From Solen grandis (lineage: Eukaryota; Mollusca; Bivalvia; Adapedonta; Solenidae): DNA of 64,000 bases. Shown here one piece after another: positions 21,400 through 33,032 of the stretch. Position numbers and translations under genes: made by a program. The notes under the pieces were generated by a model. It did not search any database and was not told the DNA's origin. It saw only the letters and a program-made list of their open reading frames with translations. Position 1 is the stretch's first letter. Each line of letters starts with the position of its first letter. The stretch spans positions 124,001 to 188,000 of the forward strand of contig CM037792.1 of assembly GCA_021229015.1 (NCBI GenBank). The letters run 5' to 3'.

Positions 21400-22458
21400 T
21401 TAATATTCCAAAAAATTAATCCAGGTATCTCTAAATGTTTGGATTCTATCGTTATTAAGTGCAATTTGTTTTTCTAGAATTAATCTGTGTTCGAAATAAC
21501 GGATAAAATGATTAAATATTGGTTGTTTTTGTTTATATTTCATACTAAATATGAAATACTTCACTAAAATAATCATGTAGTTTATGCAGACGCCTTGGTT
21601 ATTTTTTAGTTGTAGACCAAACAGAATAACTTGCATGGATAGTTGTATCGGTATTTGTTTTTGTTTCATGTAATTTGCAACTTCAAACCAGAGTTTTGTC
21701 ACATGGGGACATTCCCAGAATAAGTGTTCTATAGTTTCATAATTCATGCTGCAAAAATCGCATAGGTTTGAGTTTGTTAATTTTTGTTTATAGAGAAGCG
21801 TATTTGTTGGTATGATTCTTGTTATTATTTTATATTGGAAACTTCGTAAGTAATTGTCGCATGTTGTTTGAAATGGGATTATGTTTAATGTTTCCCATTA
21901 AGTTGTTTTTGTAATATTAATTCCCATTTATTTTGAGACGAATGAGTTTGGGTTTTATGTTTTATTGTGTTAAGTTGTATATTATACAAGAATTTATTCG
22001 CATATTTTGATTTTAAATAATATCATGTAGACATCGGAAAATATTTAAAGAAGTCTTGTTGGTTGATATTGTATAATGTTTTGAATTCTTCGAATGTATA
22101 AAATCTGTTCGTTCTATAATCAAATAGGTGTTCTAGAAATGTGATTCCTTTGTTGTGCCATTTTTGTTTTGTCCACTTTAATATTCTGGTTATTCCATAT
22201 AATTGATTTTCCAAAGTATTCTTTATCTGATATCTGTTTAATATCGAACCATGCCTGCATGATATCTAATAGAAATAAGTTTGATTGACATATATATTCG
22301 ACATCTTGTTTATTTGGCGTACATTGAAATACAAGAGTCCCTCCATATGGTTTTAGTTGCATTTCTATAAAACTTTTCCAACTGATGTTGTTATTCGAAA
22401 GCATTCTTTTGACCCAACTTGCTTTAATAGATCTTAGGAATAATGTCAAATCAACCAT
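21400..22458 (-). pseudogene. LINE ORF2 C-terminal region with zinc finger
   Basis: Minus-strand fragments in several frames. One (22458-22120) begins 'MVDLTLFLRSIKASWVKR' and matches the connector region after the reverse transcriptase of L1-like elements. The last block (about 21790-21400) has a C-x2-C ... H-x5-C arrangement ('CDFC', 'EHLFWECPHVTKLW') typical of the zf-RVT domain. Stops and frame changes lie between the blocks. Confidence 0.75.
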
Positions 22459-23722
22459 TTTTTAATCCACCATTGATATAGCTTTGTTTAAGTGTGTTTC
22501 TTTTAATTTTATCCGATTTATTGTTCCAAATAAATTTATACATTTCGGATTCAATTTCTTTTAGAGTTTCGTTAGAAGGATTAGGTAGGACTGTAAATGG
22601 ATAAACAAGTTTAGGCAGTGCAAATGTTTTAATTACGGTTATTTTACCCATTATTGATAATTTCCTCTTTTTCCAATTATTTAAACAATTGTAAAATTCT
22701 TTTATTTTATTAACATAGTTCAGATGTATATTATCTGTTGTTGAATTTGTGAATACCATCCCAAGGGCCTTTGCAGATTTAGATGTCCAAATCATTTTTT
22801 TTTCTTTTCTTGTAGACAATATCCGTATATTTTAGTGAACCTACTCTTAGTACGGTGGTTTTGTTTGCATTTAACTTTAATCCGGAGATTATGCCAAATT
22901 TACCTATAGTTTCTATTAAAGTGTTAAAAGATTGCTCAGTGCCATCCGTTATAAAAGTAGCGTCATCTGCAAACATAGTTTGTTTGATTTCAGTATCGTT
23001 TATAATTATACCTTTTATGTCTTTATTGTGTTTTACTGCATTTGATAATAATTCAATACATATAATGAATAAATATGAGGACAGAGGACACCCTTGTCTA
23101 ACACCACGCTCAATTTCGATTGAGTTTGATAAATATCCATTGTTAATTATAACGCTTGTTATATTATTGTAAAATAATTCAATCCATTGTATAAGACTTG
23201 TACTAAAATTAAAGTGCTTAAGACATTTTATCAAAAATCTATGGGATAGGCTATCAAATGCCTTTTCAAAATCTGAGAAGATTATTATGCCATCTTTGTC
23301 TGAATTATTTAAATACTCAATAGTATCAATAGTAGTCTTACATTTTCACCAATATATCTACCTTTTATAAATCCTGTTTGTGTTTCGTGTATTATAGATT
23401 TTATGTGTTTTTTTATTCTGTTTGCGATGGACTTAGATGCTAATTTGTAGTCGACATTTAGTAAGCTAATTGGTCGCCAATTCGATAAAATAGTAGTATC
23501 TTTATTATGTTTTGGAAGAAGGGTAATAACACTCTGTCGCTGAAGTTCAGTGAGAGAGCCATGAGTGTACGAGAAATTAATCGAGTCAAGATAATATTTT
23601 TTTAAGTCATTCCAAAATATTTTATAAAATTCTACAGTTATTCCGTCAGAGCCGGGACTTTTGCAATTTTTCATCTCTTTAAGTGATGTCTGTACTTCTC
23701 TTTCCGTAATTATGCCTTCCAT
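22451..23722 (-). pseudogene. LINE ORF2 reverse transcriptase domain
   Basis: Two main minus-strand frames (23722-23309 and 23234-22779, continuing to 22451). Motifs of non-LTR reverse transcriptase in order: 'SPGSDGITVEFYK', 'WRPISLLNVDYKLASK', 'TGFIKGRYIGENVR', 'GVRQGCPLSSYLF' and 'MFADDATFI', whose Asp pair is catalytic (about 22960-22977). A frame break near 23300 separates the first half from the second. L1/Tx1-type by motif wording. Confidence 0.88.
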
Positions 23723-24199
23723 TTCACGTTTTTGTTCTTCAGAGAGTTTGGTGATAGGAATGTCAAAAAAAAGTAATTATTTTCACTTTCAGGTTCTGTT
23801 TGTTTCTTATAAAGTTTTTCATAATAGTCTTTTTCTGCGTTTAATATATCATTCTGGTTATTAATTTCGGCTCCTTTTTACTATAAGTGTTCTCAATTTG
23901 TTCAGCTTTAGATCGTATTAATAGTCCATTTATATGTTTGTCATGTATGATACATAGCTTTGTTGTTAGTTCATCGAGTTCATTGATTGTTATTGATATA
24001 TATTAGTTTTTCAAGAGCATTTATTTTATTTGTTAATGTCTTTTCTTCTAATGTATCTTTTTTTGGAAATTTTTTCCTTATGTTCCCTTTTATTATTTCC
24101 CATAATGTGTTAGGATTAGTGTTATTGTTTATTTCTACGGTGTCTGTTATACATTTCCTAATAGAATTTTGATACTCGTTATTTAAGATAAGACTATTA

Positions 24200-24926
24200 T
24201 TAAGTTTTAAAATATCCTGGTCCTTTTGTACTCTTTGTAAAATCTATTGTGGTTGAGATACAAGAGTGGTCAGTTTTATAACCAGTATAAATCTTCGTAC
24301 TTTTCACAGAATTTGTCAATGAATTTGATATTAGAAAATAATCAAGACGACTGAAGACAATTGGTTTAATTGAGCTATGCCAAGTGAACCGTTTGGTATT
24401 TGGATGTTTGACGCGCCATATATCTGATAGGGAATGTGATTCTATTAATGATTGTAATGATTTTCTACATTTTGAGTGCGAGTCTTTTAGTCCGTTCTTT
24501 TTGTCAATTTGTGTATTAAGAATGGTATTAAAGTCTCCTCCAATGATGAATTGTATATTGGTATGGTTTTGTAAAAATAATTCTAATTTCTCAAAAACGG
24601 AGTTCTCATCAGCGTTCGGTCCATATATGTTTATAAGTGTTAATATTGAATCATTAATATTGATATCAACCGCGTGTATTCTGTTTTGGACTATTATGTA
24701 TTGATTTTCTACAACTATATTGCTTCGTGGATTTATTAAAATTGCTGTACCTTCCTTGTTCCGAAAGATACCATTAAGCACACATTGTCCTCCCCATTCA
24801 TGTTTTAGTTGACTCTTTATAGTTTCAGTTAAGTGGTTTCTTGCAGAAAGTATAAAATACTTGAGTTCTTTTAAGATTTTGGCACAAACCCCGGACGTTC
24901 ATAGATAAGATCTTTAATTCAGACAT
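24200..24926 (-). pseudogene. LINE ORF2 endonuclease domain
   Basis: The minus-strand reading starts at a Met at 24926 with 'MSELKILSMNVRGL', the usual opening of APE-type LINE endonucleases. A one-base loss near the 'LQET' motif (about 24840) breaks the frame. The main frame 24781-24200 then shows 'IGGDFNTILN', 'SDIWR', 'SRLDYFLIS' and 'DHSCI', the metal-binding and catalytic motifs of the family. It would nick target DNA to prime reverse transcription. Confidence 0.85.
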
Positions 24927-24950
24927 ACTATGATATTGAAAATTCCAGTT

Positions 24951-26200
24951 TAAAAGATATGTTTGTTAACCAGAGTGTACGTTCTTGAGACAAAAAAGAT
25001 AGAGATATATTCATAATAATCGTATTTGAAAAGCAAAAAAGTAAGACGGGCTAGCCACACATTACCACGACAGCATTCGGTCCGGTTAATTTTGACTGAA
25101 TTTCGTATAATTTAACCTTTCAAAGTCATGTATTGCAAGTGATTTAATTATCACAAAAACAAAAACAAAAACGGACACTTGTTGTCTTATGCAAATGATC
25201 AATAAGAACAAAAATATACGATAAGTATTTATAATGTTACTTGTACTCAAGTATTTAACCATGGTATAACGTATATAACACTTATAATAAGCAAGTTTAA
25301 ACCAAAAAGTCAATCCCAAAAATATTTACAAGTCTCACTCTCCCACAATTGCTTATTCGATGTAGTCTATTTCACAGACATATGTATTCTAGTATAAAAT
25401 ATATAATACCGCCATAAAGTTCTACTATATAGTTCAATTGCTAGACTAATTATTATTTGACAGAGTGTTCGGTACATGTGCAACATTACACAATCGGTTG
25501 TATACAACATGTTGCATATTTTCAATTTTATAGTACACTGTGTCAGAAAAGTAAATATATAAACATATATATTTGAAAACAAAATTAAACACTTGTAGTC
25601 TTGTGCAAATTTACATTAAAATCTAAAGAATATCATATGTATCTCTAACATAATGTTTAGGTAATTACGTGTATATCAATATTCAACCCCCGTGTATGTT
25701 AAAATTATTACAAATATTCATGAACTTGGTTTAACAAAAACAAATATTAGGAAGTCCTAAGTGTTTATATTGTCCATTTGTTTGACTAATACTTAGTTGT
25801 GGTTAACGTGCACCATATACAATCGATTGTATACTATATGTTAAATCAATCTAATTCACAGATGCATGTATTCTAGTATAACATAGTTTAACTATACAAT
25901 TCAATTGCTGCACTAATGATTATTTGACAGAGTGATAGGTACAAGTGCAACATAACACAATCGATAGTTACCAAGATGTTAAATATCTGCAATTTGATAT
26001 TATATTGTGTCAGAAGAGTGAGTATATATGCATGTACATTTGTGTTTGAAAACAAAAGCAGAAACCTGTATCTTGTTCACATTTACAGTCAGTGTTAAAA
26101 AGTACGATACGTATCTGTAACGTGATGATCAAAAAAATTACTTAAATATTCAAACACGGTATAGCATGTACCACCAGTTTTAATATACTAGGTTCAACTA
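24951..26200. repeat. AT-rich region with tandem monomers of about 470-480 bp
   Basis: Blocks recur in order. 'ATGTATTCTAGTATAA' is near 25381 and 25865, with 'TATTTGACAGAGTG' and 'CATTACACAATCG/CATAACACAATCG' following each time. 'CACTTGTAGTCTTGTGCAAA' (about 25590) has relatives near 25175 and 26065. This gives two full and one partial diverged monomers running into the gap. They could be a 5' UTR promoter array of the LINE or an unrelated satellite. No coding capacity. Confidence 0.65.
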
Positions 26201-26300
26201 NNNNNNNNNNNNNNNNNNNNNNNNNNNNNNNNNNNNNNNNNNNNNNNNNNNNNNNNNNNNNNNNNNNNNNNNNNNNNNNNNNNNNNNNNNNNNNNNNNNN
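26201..26300. other. assembly gap (100 N)
   Basis: Exactly 100 N, the conventional placeholder for a gap of unknown length. Sequences on the two sides share no repeats apart from generic AT-richness. Confidence 0.99.
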
Positions 26301-26364
26301 GATCAGGCTTTATGTGGTACCTACTGAGTGCGTCAAAATAAGTCTATATGAGGGAAAGGGTTAA
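26301..26364 (+). repeat. piggyBac-type MITE, right half, cut by the gap
   Basis: Matches 28228-28295 ('GATCAGGCTTTATGTGG' to 'GAGGGAAAGGGTTAA'), ending in TTAA. The missing left half, with its large internal hairpin, falls in the gap. Confidence 0.85.
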
Positions 26365-26465
26365 GCAAATAGAGGGTCTTCCTTTTCCTGGAAAGAGCTG
26401 TCTGATCTGGGTCTGTTCTGTTTGCCAATGCATCAAATCAAATCTATATTAAGCAGGAGATAAAA

Positions 26466-27165
26466 AATAAACAAGAGGGCCATGATGGCCCTGGGTTGCT
26501 CACCCAGGTATCAGTGGGAGGAAAAGAAACAGAAAATATCTTAGGATATTGTGGAATATGGGCTCTGCTCTCTGCCAGCCATAAATCGAGCTAGTACTTA
26601 CGGACAAGAAGAATTTTCAAAATTGTACTATATATATACATATAAGGAAAATGGGCTTAGCCTCCTGGTGGCCATGTTTTTCAACAGATCAAAATAATCT
26701 GAACAATCTTGGTAGAGAGTGACCTAAGGAACATCTGTGCCAAATAACTTTGAAATCCAGCCAGTACTTTTGGCCAAGAAGATTTTTCAAATTTGTACTA
26801 TATTCATATAAGGAAAACGGGCACCGTCCCCTGGGTGACATGTTATTTAACGGATCAAAATAATTTGAACAATCTTGGTAGAGAGTGACCCAAAGAACAT
26901 CTATTCCAAATAACTTTGAAATCTTGCCAGTACTTGTGGAGGAGAAGATTTTCAAAATTTTCATATGTTTTTTCTTTCCTTTGCCATGGCAACCAGAGTT
27001 CTGCATGGAATCCAATTCTTTGAACAACAATGAAAGGGCTTCACCCAAGGAACATTCCTGCAAAGTTTCTTTAAAATTGGCCCAGTGGTTTAGGAGGAGA
27101 TGTCGTTTTAAGTTAAATGTTGACGATGGACGCCAAACAACGGACATGCTCAGGTGAGCTAAAAA
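26466..27165 (-). repeat. dispersed 'AGCTCACCTGAGC' element, minus orientation
   Basis: One end is 'AACAAGAGGGCCATGATGGCCC' (about 26470), the other 'GCTCAGGTGAGCTAAAAAG' (about 27148-27166). Plus-orientation relatives are at 36840, 39705 and 41130. The interior has two similar ~180-bp blocks ('ATAATCTGAACAATCTTGGTAGAGAGTGACC' type at 26693 and 26861). Open frames on both strands follow these blocks and are not genes. Confidence 0.75.
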
Positions 27166-27169
27166 GAAA

Positions 27170-28053
27170 AGAAATTTAAATCTCACACACTGCCCTTATT
27201 TTGAAGCAGCAATAAAAATAAATCTTAGCTTCAAACAAAAAAAAAATCCAAATGCCTATGTTAAATGGAATTGTTGGGTACAGCAAATTCAACTGAGCTA
27301 AAGACCTTTATGATATTCATGTAAAAATTATAAGCAAGGTTATTATAAACTTTATCAATCATACAGACCCAATGTTAAAATCCCTGGATTCTCAAGAATG
27401 GATAATTTGAATTGACTGACTGCTGTTTTTTCCCCTCCTACAACTAAGTTGACCCTGGTGACAGTCTTTTAAATAAAGCTTTACACACAAGAGACACTAG
27501 AGCTATCAGTGAAAGGCGATTAATACCCCAAATACATTTAATATTTAATGGGGATATCCTGCAGAAGGAGGATTGCCTGGTAATGTCAGGTAGTGCTTCT
27601 TTCAAAGCAGCTTGTTCACAGATGGTCAATGAGTAAGAATTTGATGAATAACTATATGTGTATATGATGCCTATCAATGTCTACAAACGCATCCAATGCA
27701 AACCTTTTATGATTGTAAAATAAAATTTCTTTTTAAAAAAAGACTTGCTCAGTTAATAATTAACTGGCTGTTGCTTACCCACCAGCTGTTTTTGTTCAAG
27801 TCTTGGCCCCAGTATAATAGCCAAGTACATTGTACAATGAACTTATCGTTAATTTTGAATATAGATTTCAAGAATTGTTGGCATACACTTGCCATTGTAT
27901 ATATGAACTGACTGCATCAAAAGTTTTTATACCGATTTTTTTTTCAAAGGGCTATAGGTTGATTGTTATATCTACACAAACCCGCAAACAGTGAATGCCA
28001 ATATAATAATTGGGCTAATAATAATAATAAATTGTTTCCGGGTATGTATTTTG
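27170..28053. other. spacer, nothing recognised
   Basis: AT-rich non-coding sequence. Short frames (27444-27677 minus, 27696-27911 plus) show no domain or splice support. Confidence 0.5.
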
Positions 28054-28295
28054 TTAACCCTTTCCCTCATAGAGGACACCATGAAAAGACCTATGCGAAC
28101 AGCATAAAACCAGATCAGCCTGCGAGTAACTTGCAGGCTGATCAGGTTTTATGCTGTTCGCTGCTCCTCAATGGTCTGGAAATGAGGATTTTGTAATTAA
28201 ATTTGGTAAGGTTTAACTGTGGTTTTCTGCAGATCAGGCTTTATGTGGTACCTATTGAATGTGTCAAAATGAGTCTATATGAGGGAAAGGGTTAA
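28054..28295. repeat. piggyBac-type MITE with TTAA target duplication and long internal hairpin
   Basis: TTAA at 28054-28057 and 28292-28295 flanks terminal repeats CCCTTTCCCTCAT / ATGAGGGAAAGGG. TTAA duplications and CCC-starting ends are hallmarks of the piggyBac superfamily. Inside, 'GCGAACAGCATAAAACC' (about 28097) pairs with 'GGTTTTATGCTGTTCGC' (about 28146), forming a long hairpin. No transposase. Confidence 0.85.
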
Positions 28296-28483
28296 ACACC
28301 AAAGCAGAGTACAAGCCAATTGCTTATCACAGAGGCTCGAAGTTGCCTGGGGCGAATCATACCAAACTTCTAGCCTCTGTGGTTCTGATTCATTGTTCCT
28401 TCCCACAATTCATTAAAACTTTGGGAAAATTATCGGATGTTAGATTTGGGGGTAAGTAAAATAACTTATATTCTGCATGGTCT

Positions 28484-28708
28484 TTAACTTTTTACCTACA
28501 TGTGCATGGTTTGACATGTTGGCAAGCAGAGCAAACCAGATCTGATGGCTTCTGACCAAAGCCTCCTCTGTATACTCATAAAAGTTACAACAATGAAGCC
28601 TGCACAGCAAAGAAAAATCCACTGTTTTATATATAATTTAAAATTCAGTAAATTATAATTTAATAATTCATTAACTTGAACATGAATATTCATGTGGTAA
28701 AGGATTAA
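28484..28708. repeat. TTAA-flanked MITE, related family
   Basis: TTAA at 28484-28487 and 28705-28708, with ends CTTTTTACC / GGTAAAGGA. The interior 'GCAGAGCAAACCAGATCTGATGGC' and 'GCACAGCAAAGAAAAAT' recurs at 44816, 45170 and 53970. Non-autonomous. Confidence 0.7.
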
Positions 28709-29270
28709 GACTCCAATTGTTTTCTTCTCCAATCCTAAGTATAATACTTTCATTTAGCAAAATATAGTTAAAAGTTTAAAATATCTACTATATTTAGCTT
28801 TCATAAATATATATGTTTATGTTTCATACTTATACAAATGTAAGGGCATTTAAATTCATTCCATTACGCAAAGTTGCAGCTGCTTAGAAAGCAATTCTGT
28901 GCAATTCATGACAGTGAGAGAGAGAGTATAAATAATTTACTGGTTTCTCAACTCTCCAAGTCTTTCACGATATAACATAACAATGACAGCTAGACGAGCC
29001 CTTAAACCATTATACCGTTTTTTTGTTGGGGGGGGGGGGGGGGGGGGGAGGGTGGAGTGCTAAAATCAGTTTATATGGTATAAAGAGCAATGATTAACCA
29101 AGCAGAAATAAAACACCTGCTGTCTGAACAATTTACAATCACATCCCCTAAGTAGTTTCCACCATGCCCTGTCATGAAAATTTTAAAGATAACATTAAAA
29201 TTATGGTATATGTATAAATCTGTCTATGGCATTCTATGCCAAGCTGTTAAAATTCATGACTACATGAACA
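28709..29270. other. spacer with 21-bp G run
   Basis: AT-rich non-coding sequence. A run of 21 G at 29028-29048 may mark an assembly-sensitive point. No gene seen. Confidence 0.6.
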
Positions 29271-29272
29271 TC

Positions 29273-29511
29273 CCTTAATGTATGGAATTATATTTTGACT
29301 CGTTAAACCAATCGCTTTGATGGGTAACCTAGTATATACGACCAATCTTTATGCACATGCTTGTAGAGATGGACTTAGAGAGTAATGTCAAAACATAATT
29401 CCATACATTAAGTAGTTAATGTTTGTTATCGAGGGTTTAACAAGTTAAACCTCTCGCTTGGCTGTGCTGAGCTTGAGCGGTTTAATTTGTTAGACCCTTG
29501 ATAACAAACAT
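29273..29511. repeat. two adjacent foldback repeats
   Basis: 'CTTAATGTATGGAATTAT' (29274) pairs with 'ATAATTCCATACATTAAG' (about 29394-29411). Directly after it, 'AATGTTTGTTATCGAGGG' (29418) pairs with 'CCCTTGATAACAAACATT' (about 29494-29511). Two neighbouring inverted repeats suggest a foldback-type MITE or one inserted beside another. Confidence 0.75.
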
Positions 29512-29746
29512 TTATACCTATACTTAACTTTAATGACAGCAGTATTTTTACACTTAAGTTGTCACATTAATTTTTCAACAAAAAAAAAATGTTTTAAAGC
29601 TTCTTTTTTGTAGGTGACACAATAATCTGAAAGAATAAGCTTAAGTTGGTTCAGAATTTAGAAATCTGCAACCGTCAGAGCAGTGTGGTTGGTGTGGTGT
29701 GGGTGATAGACGGATGCTACCTCCAGGTTACCATGCCGTGTGAGTG

Positions 29747-29936
29747 TTATGTCTGTGAGATATGGTAGTAGGGAATTGGCAAATCCCACAGATGCTCCAA
29801 GTCACTCATTCCCAGCTTTACCGTGACCTCCACTGTTGCAGGGTCCACTCTGAATGACACAGAGTGTAGCAGAATTGAAGGCAACAATTCAGCTTGTGAG
29901 TTGATTCCTTGTATTGTCCAGTATTTTATATTCCTT
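29747..29936 (-). CDS. weak candidate terminal exon, unrecognised
   Basis: On the minus strand a possible acceptor (AATTTACAG) at 29937 is followed by about 62 open codons ending TAA at 29747. The translation contains 'LLPSILLHSVSFRVDPATV' and 'KLGMSDLEHLWDLPIPYY', and the stretch is more GC-rich than its surroundings. It is not GCH1 (no C-terminal match) and I know no family for it. It may be chance or a repeat remnant. It lies on the GCH1 strand, downstream of exon 1. Confidence 0.25.
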
Positions 29937-31667
29937 CTGTAAATTATACTTCACAATGTCCAAGATTTCACAATATACTTAATAAAGGCCTATTAAATTT
30001 CATAATGATTCAATTTTCATGAAAAAGAAGATATGAAATAAAACTGAAAAACTGTAGACCAACACAAATGGTTCAAGATGTGTGAATATTCGCTGTAAAA
30101 TAACAGTTATGCACAATGAAAATGTTGATCAAATTACGCTATATAGTATTTTGGATGGATGTCAAAATACTCTCATTGTTTACATTTTGCATTTGCGAGT
30201 ATTCCCGAAGACAGGATGTAATTGGAAATAATTTGAATTTGAAAAACCATCATTGAATCCCAATTTGTTTATGTGCTACGTCATCAATTTGTGCACTCGT
30301 GATTCGTTAATGGAGACATACCAATCAAATGTCTATGGAAAATTGACGAAGATTTGCAGGATATGCAAATTAGTTATTTATGTTAACAATTAAATGAACT
30401 TAAATAAAAGACTCTTTCTTATTTATGCATTGGAGTAGCGTTTTCGTCAACGAGTCCCCTAACAAATCTTTAACACATACTTTGCTTTTCTGACTGGAAA
30501 ATATACACTGCTTTTGGAAGTATAATGGGCCTTTAAGGCTATTCAAGATAAGTTCCACAAGTCAATGTAAGATATATACTATATTTTTACTCTATCAGAC
30601 TCCTTTCTTAAGACTTCTTAAGGCTGCACAAGACTCCATAAGACTTAAAACTTCATATAAGACTGCTTGAAATTCTGTAAGAATAACTTTATATTGCATT
30701 GAGGGGTTTAAAATTAACCAAAGAATTTACAAGTATTTCACAAGTTAATAGTTACAAAATATAAAATAGCATCTAGGAGTTCAGTAATAATAATAATTGC
30801 ACAATAATTATCTTATCAACACATACAACATTTGGCTTGCTACAATAATAGCTTTGTCATCAGATGCTAGGAATTATGTGTCTAAGATAAGTGATAAGAT
30901 CAACTACTGACAGGTAAAAAATATATTATTGTTGATACAACAAAGTAAGAGGTGTCAACCCTGAGAGAGTTGAGTTGAATAATACTACAAAAATACATTA
31001 TCTTTTACCAATGACTTTTACAAAACATACATGTATATTATTTACAAAAAATATATGTATATTATTATCTTCATTTTCTATTTATTTAATTATTTTTATG
31101 ATTTTATCTTTGATAAAACTTAGGATGTAAAAATGTTATCACGGCACATATAAACCATTCTTCTATCATAATTATGATATTTTGAGATTTGAAAATGTGT
31201 AGAAATAATGATTCTATGTGCTGTAACTGTGTATTAAACACTGTAATATGACTTTGTCACATCTATGCTTGTTACTCAATAACCAAGAAATGTTTCTTGG
31301 AACACATGTGTCACATGCTAAAAGAAGCATAGACGAGATCAAACCCATAACCTTCTGATCCATGGTGAGGGAACACTATTGCTGTACCACAGTGCTCATA
31401 CATGGAATTTTTATGTCAATCAAAATTGCAAATATGGATCAATCTGGTTGTAAATTATATATAGAGAGAGAGTATAAATAATTTCATTGTGTCTTTTAGG
31501 TGTTCATTTTTTATATGACCAAAATGCAAAAAAAAAAAGAGGAAACAAGACAATGAATAAGATCAATGATATCAATTTAATAACTATGTCTACTGCAATC
31601 CTTATTGTGCTTTAAAGCAGTTAATCTTTGTATATACACATGGAGTTAAGGACTAAATTTACATACT

Positions 31668-31727
<60 letters not shown>

Positions 31728-32728
31728 GACACAACCCAAACACATAAATTGAAATATTCCAGTATGTGCACATGTTCTAGTCAAATGTACTCTACGAGGT
31801 CAAAAATATCATTATTAATTTGATTATTTTTTTTTTTTTTAGTGTTGTCATATATCGTCGGAGGTCTTAACTGCGTCCCTGTCCTAACTCCGCCACTTTC
31901 CTTTTTTTATCGTAGTCTCGCTAGATTTTATCACACGCGCAGGCGACTGTGAGATTTCTTTTACTATGTTTCTGTAAATAAACTAAGATGATCTGTGTAC
32001 GAAATTTTGATTCAAACTGATAAATATTGCAAATTTTATCTCGCACCACTCTTTTTATGTGTTTTTTCTTAATACAAAATGATTTCCATGCAGAATGGCC
32101 CTTCTACACTCAACTTTTTAAAATAAATGTATCTCGGAAATTCCATCTGCTGTGTTTAAAAGGAAGTCAAATGTGTACAATTCGCAACTGCTATGACGTC
32201 ACCTAGGGGGCGAAGTTAGGACCACACAAAATGATGACATAATATTTGCCTCGTGATGTATTAAATGTTATTTTCGAGTGAATAATTATTTATAAAGGAA
32301 TTATTTTGGGGGTATCAATGGGAATTTGATAAAATTAATTGGTGTGTGAACAGTTTTTATTCTATGTATTTATGTTACATTTCCTCATTAAATCTTAGAG
32401 GGGCGCAGTTTGGGCACTCGAGGATATATTAAGTTTTGGTCAAAACCAAGCTAGATATGTTTGTTCTTTATAATCATTACATGAATTGTATGAATTAAAT
32501 TAGAATGAAATTATTATAATTATCAATTATCTAATGTGGTAAAACAGATAATTAATTAATTATCCAACATTATAAATGCAATATGGTAATGCCTATTTCA
32601 AGTCTGTGATTTAGGCCAATGTTATTTACAAAGCATATGTCCTTATTATCATAACTGATAACTAATCACACAAGTAGAATTAATACAGATATGTGTACAC
32701 ACAGGTGTAGTTTACCGATATAACTCAC
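29937..32728 (-). other. GCH1 first intron region, repeat-rich
   Basis: Downstream of the GCH1 exon 1 donor. It contains an (AT)n microsatellite at about 31674-31724 and a likely foldback element with 'GTCCTAACTCCGCC' (about 31881) pairing with 'GGCGAAGTTAGGAC' (about 32209), 13 of 14 bases. I searched by eye for the conserved Cys-Glu-His-His motif encoded by later GCH1 exons and did not find it here or down to the gap. Confidence 0.55.
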
Positions 32729-33032
32729 CTGATATATGTTGACTGTAACCTTTAGTGAGGAACAACATTGCTTTGGCAGCTCTTTCTGGCGTCTTTTTTA
32801 AACCTTGCCTTTCCACGTCTTCTCCAAGGGCTGACAGCACACCTTTGTAATGTTGCGATAAAACTTTCATAACTTCATTTTCGTCATCTTTGTCGTTTGC
32901 TGTCCGAGCCATAACAGCAGATTGTGAAGAGTCAATTCCAGTTGGTTTCTTTTTCACGATCGCAAGTTGTTTAAGTTTGTCCTCAAGCTCCAAATCTGGA
33001 TCAGTTCTGCATGTAGCTTGCGTTCCGTTCAT
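32729..33032 (-). CDS. GCH1: GTP cyclohydrolase I, first coding exon
   Basis: GTP cyclohydrolase I converts GTP to dihydroneopterin triphosphate, the first and limiting step of tetrahydrobiopterin synthesis in the cytosol. This exon starts at Met (33032) and encodes 101 codons plus one base. It ends at a strong donor (CAG/GTGAGT, 32729/32728). The first ~60 residues are a divergent, charged N-terminal extension, as usual in animals. The conserved part is '[20 protein letters not shown]' then '[17 protein letters not shown]', which aligns with the first helices of animal GCH1 (SLGE..QRQGL.KTP.RAA.AM.F.TKGY). The phase-1 junction right after TKGY..HIS fits an exon boundary there. The catalytic zinc ligands lie in later exons, not seen in this window. 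It is transcribed away from FANCL. Confidence 0.93.

Larger units (their letters stand above)
21119..24950 (-). mobile_element. L1-like non-LTR retrotransposon (LINE), frame-broken
   Basis: A minus-strand element whose 3' end is an A-rich tail (plus-strand T run at 21121-21130) with AATAAA just before it. In order it has an apurinic-type endonuclease, a reverse transcriptase with FADDA, and a C-terminal CCHC-like finger, the layout of L1/Tx1-type ORF2 proteins. Several frame breaks and stop codons separate the blocks, so it is inactive or badly assembled. It joins directly to ORF1 of unit C at its 3' side. I see no continuation of unit C on its 5' side before the gap, so no target-site duplication can be checked. 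Confidence 0.85.

Noticed and set aside
26689..27186. 165-codon minus-strand frame and its plus-strand shadow
   Set aside because: Lies inside a dispersed repeat with two similar internal blocks. The translation is repetitive and has no recognisable domain.
26301..32728. Later GCH1 exons
   Set aside because: No sequence encoding the conserved Cys-Glu-His-His zinc site or the C-terminal motif was found by eye on the minus strand. They are probably beyond the gap or elsewhere.
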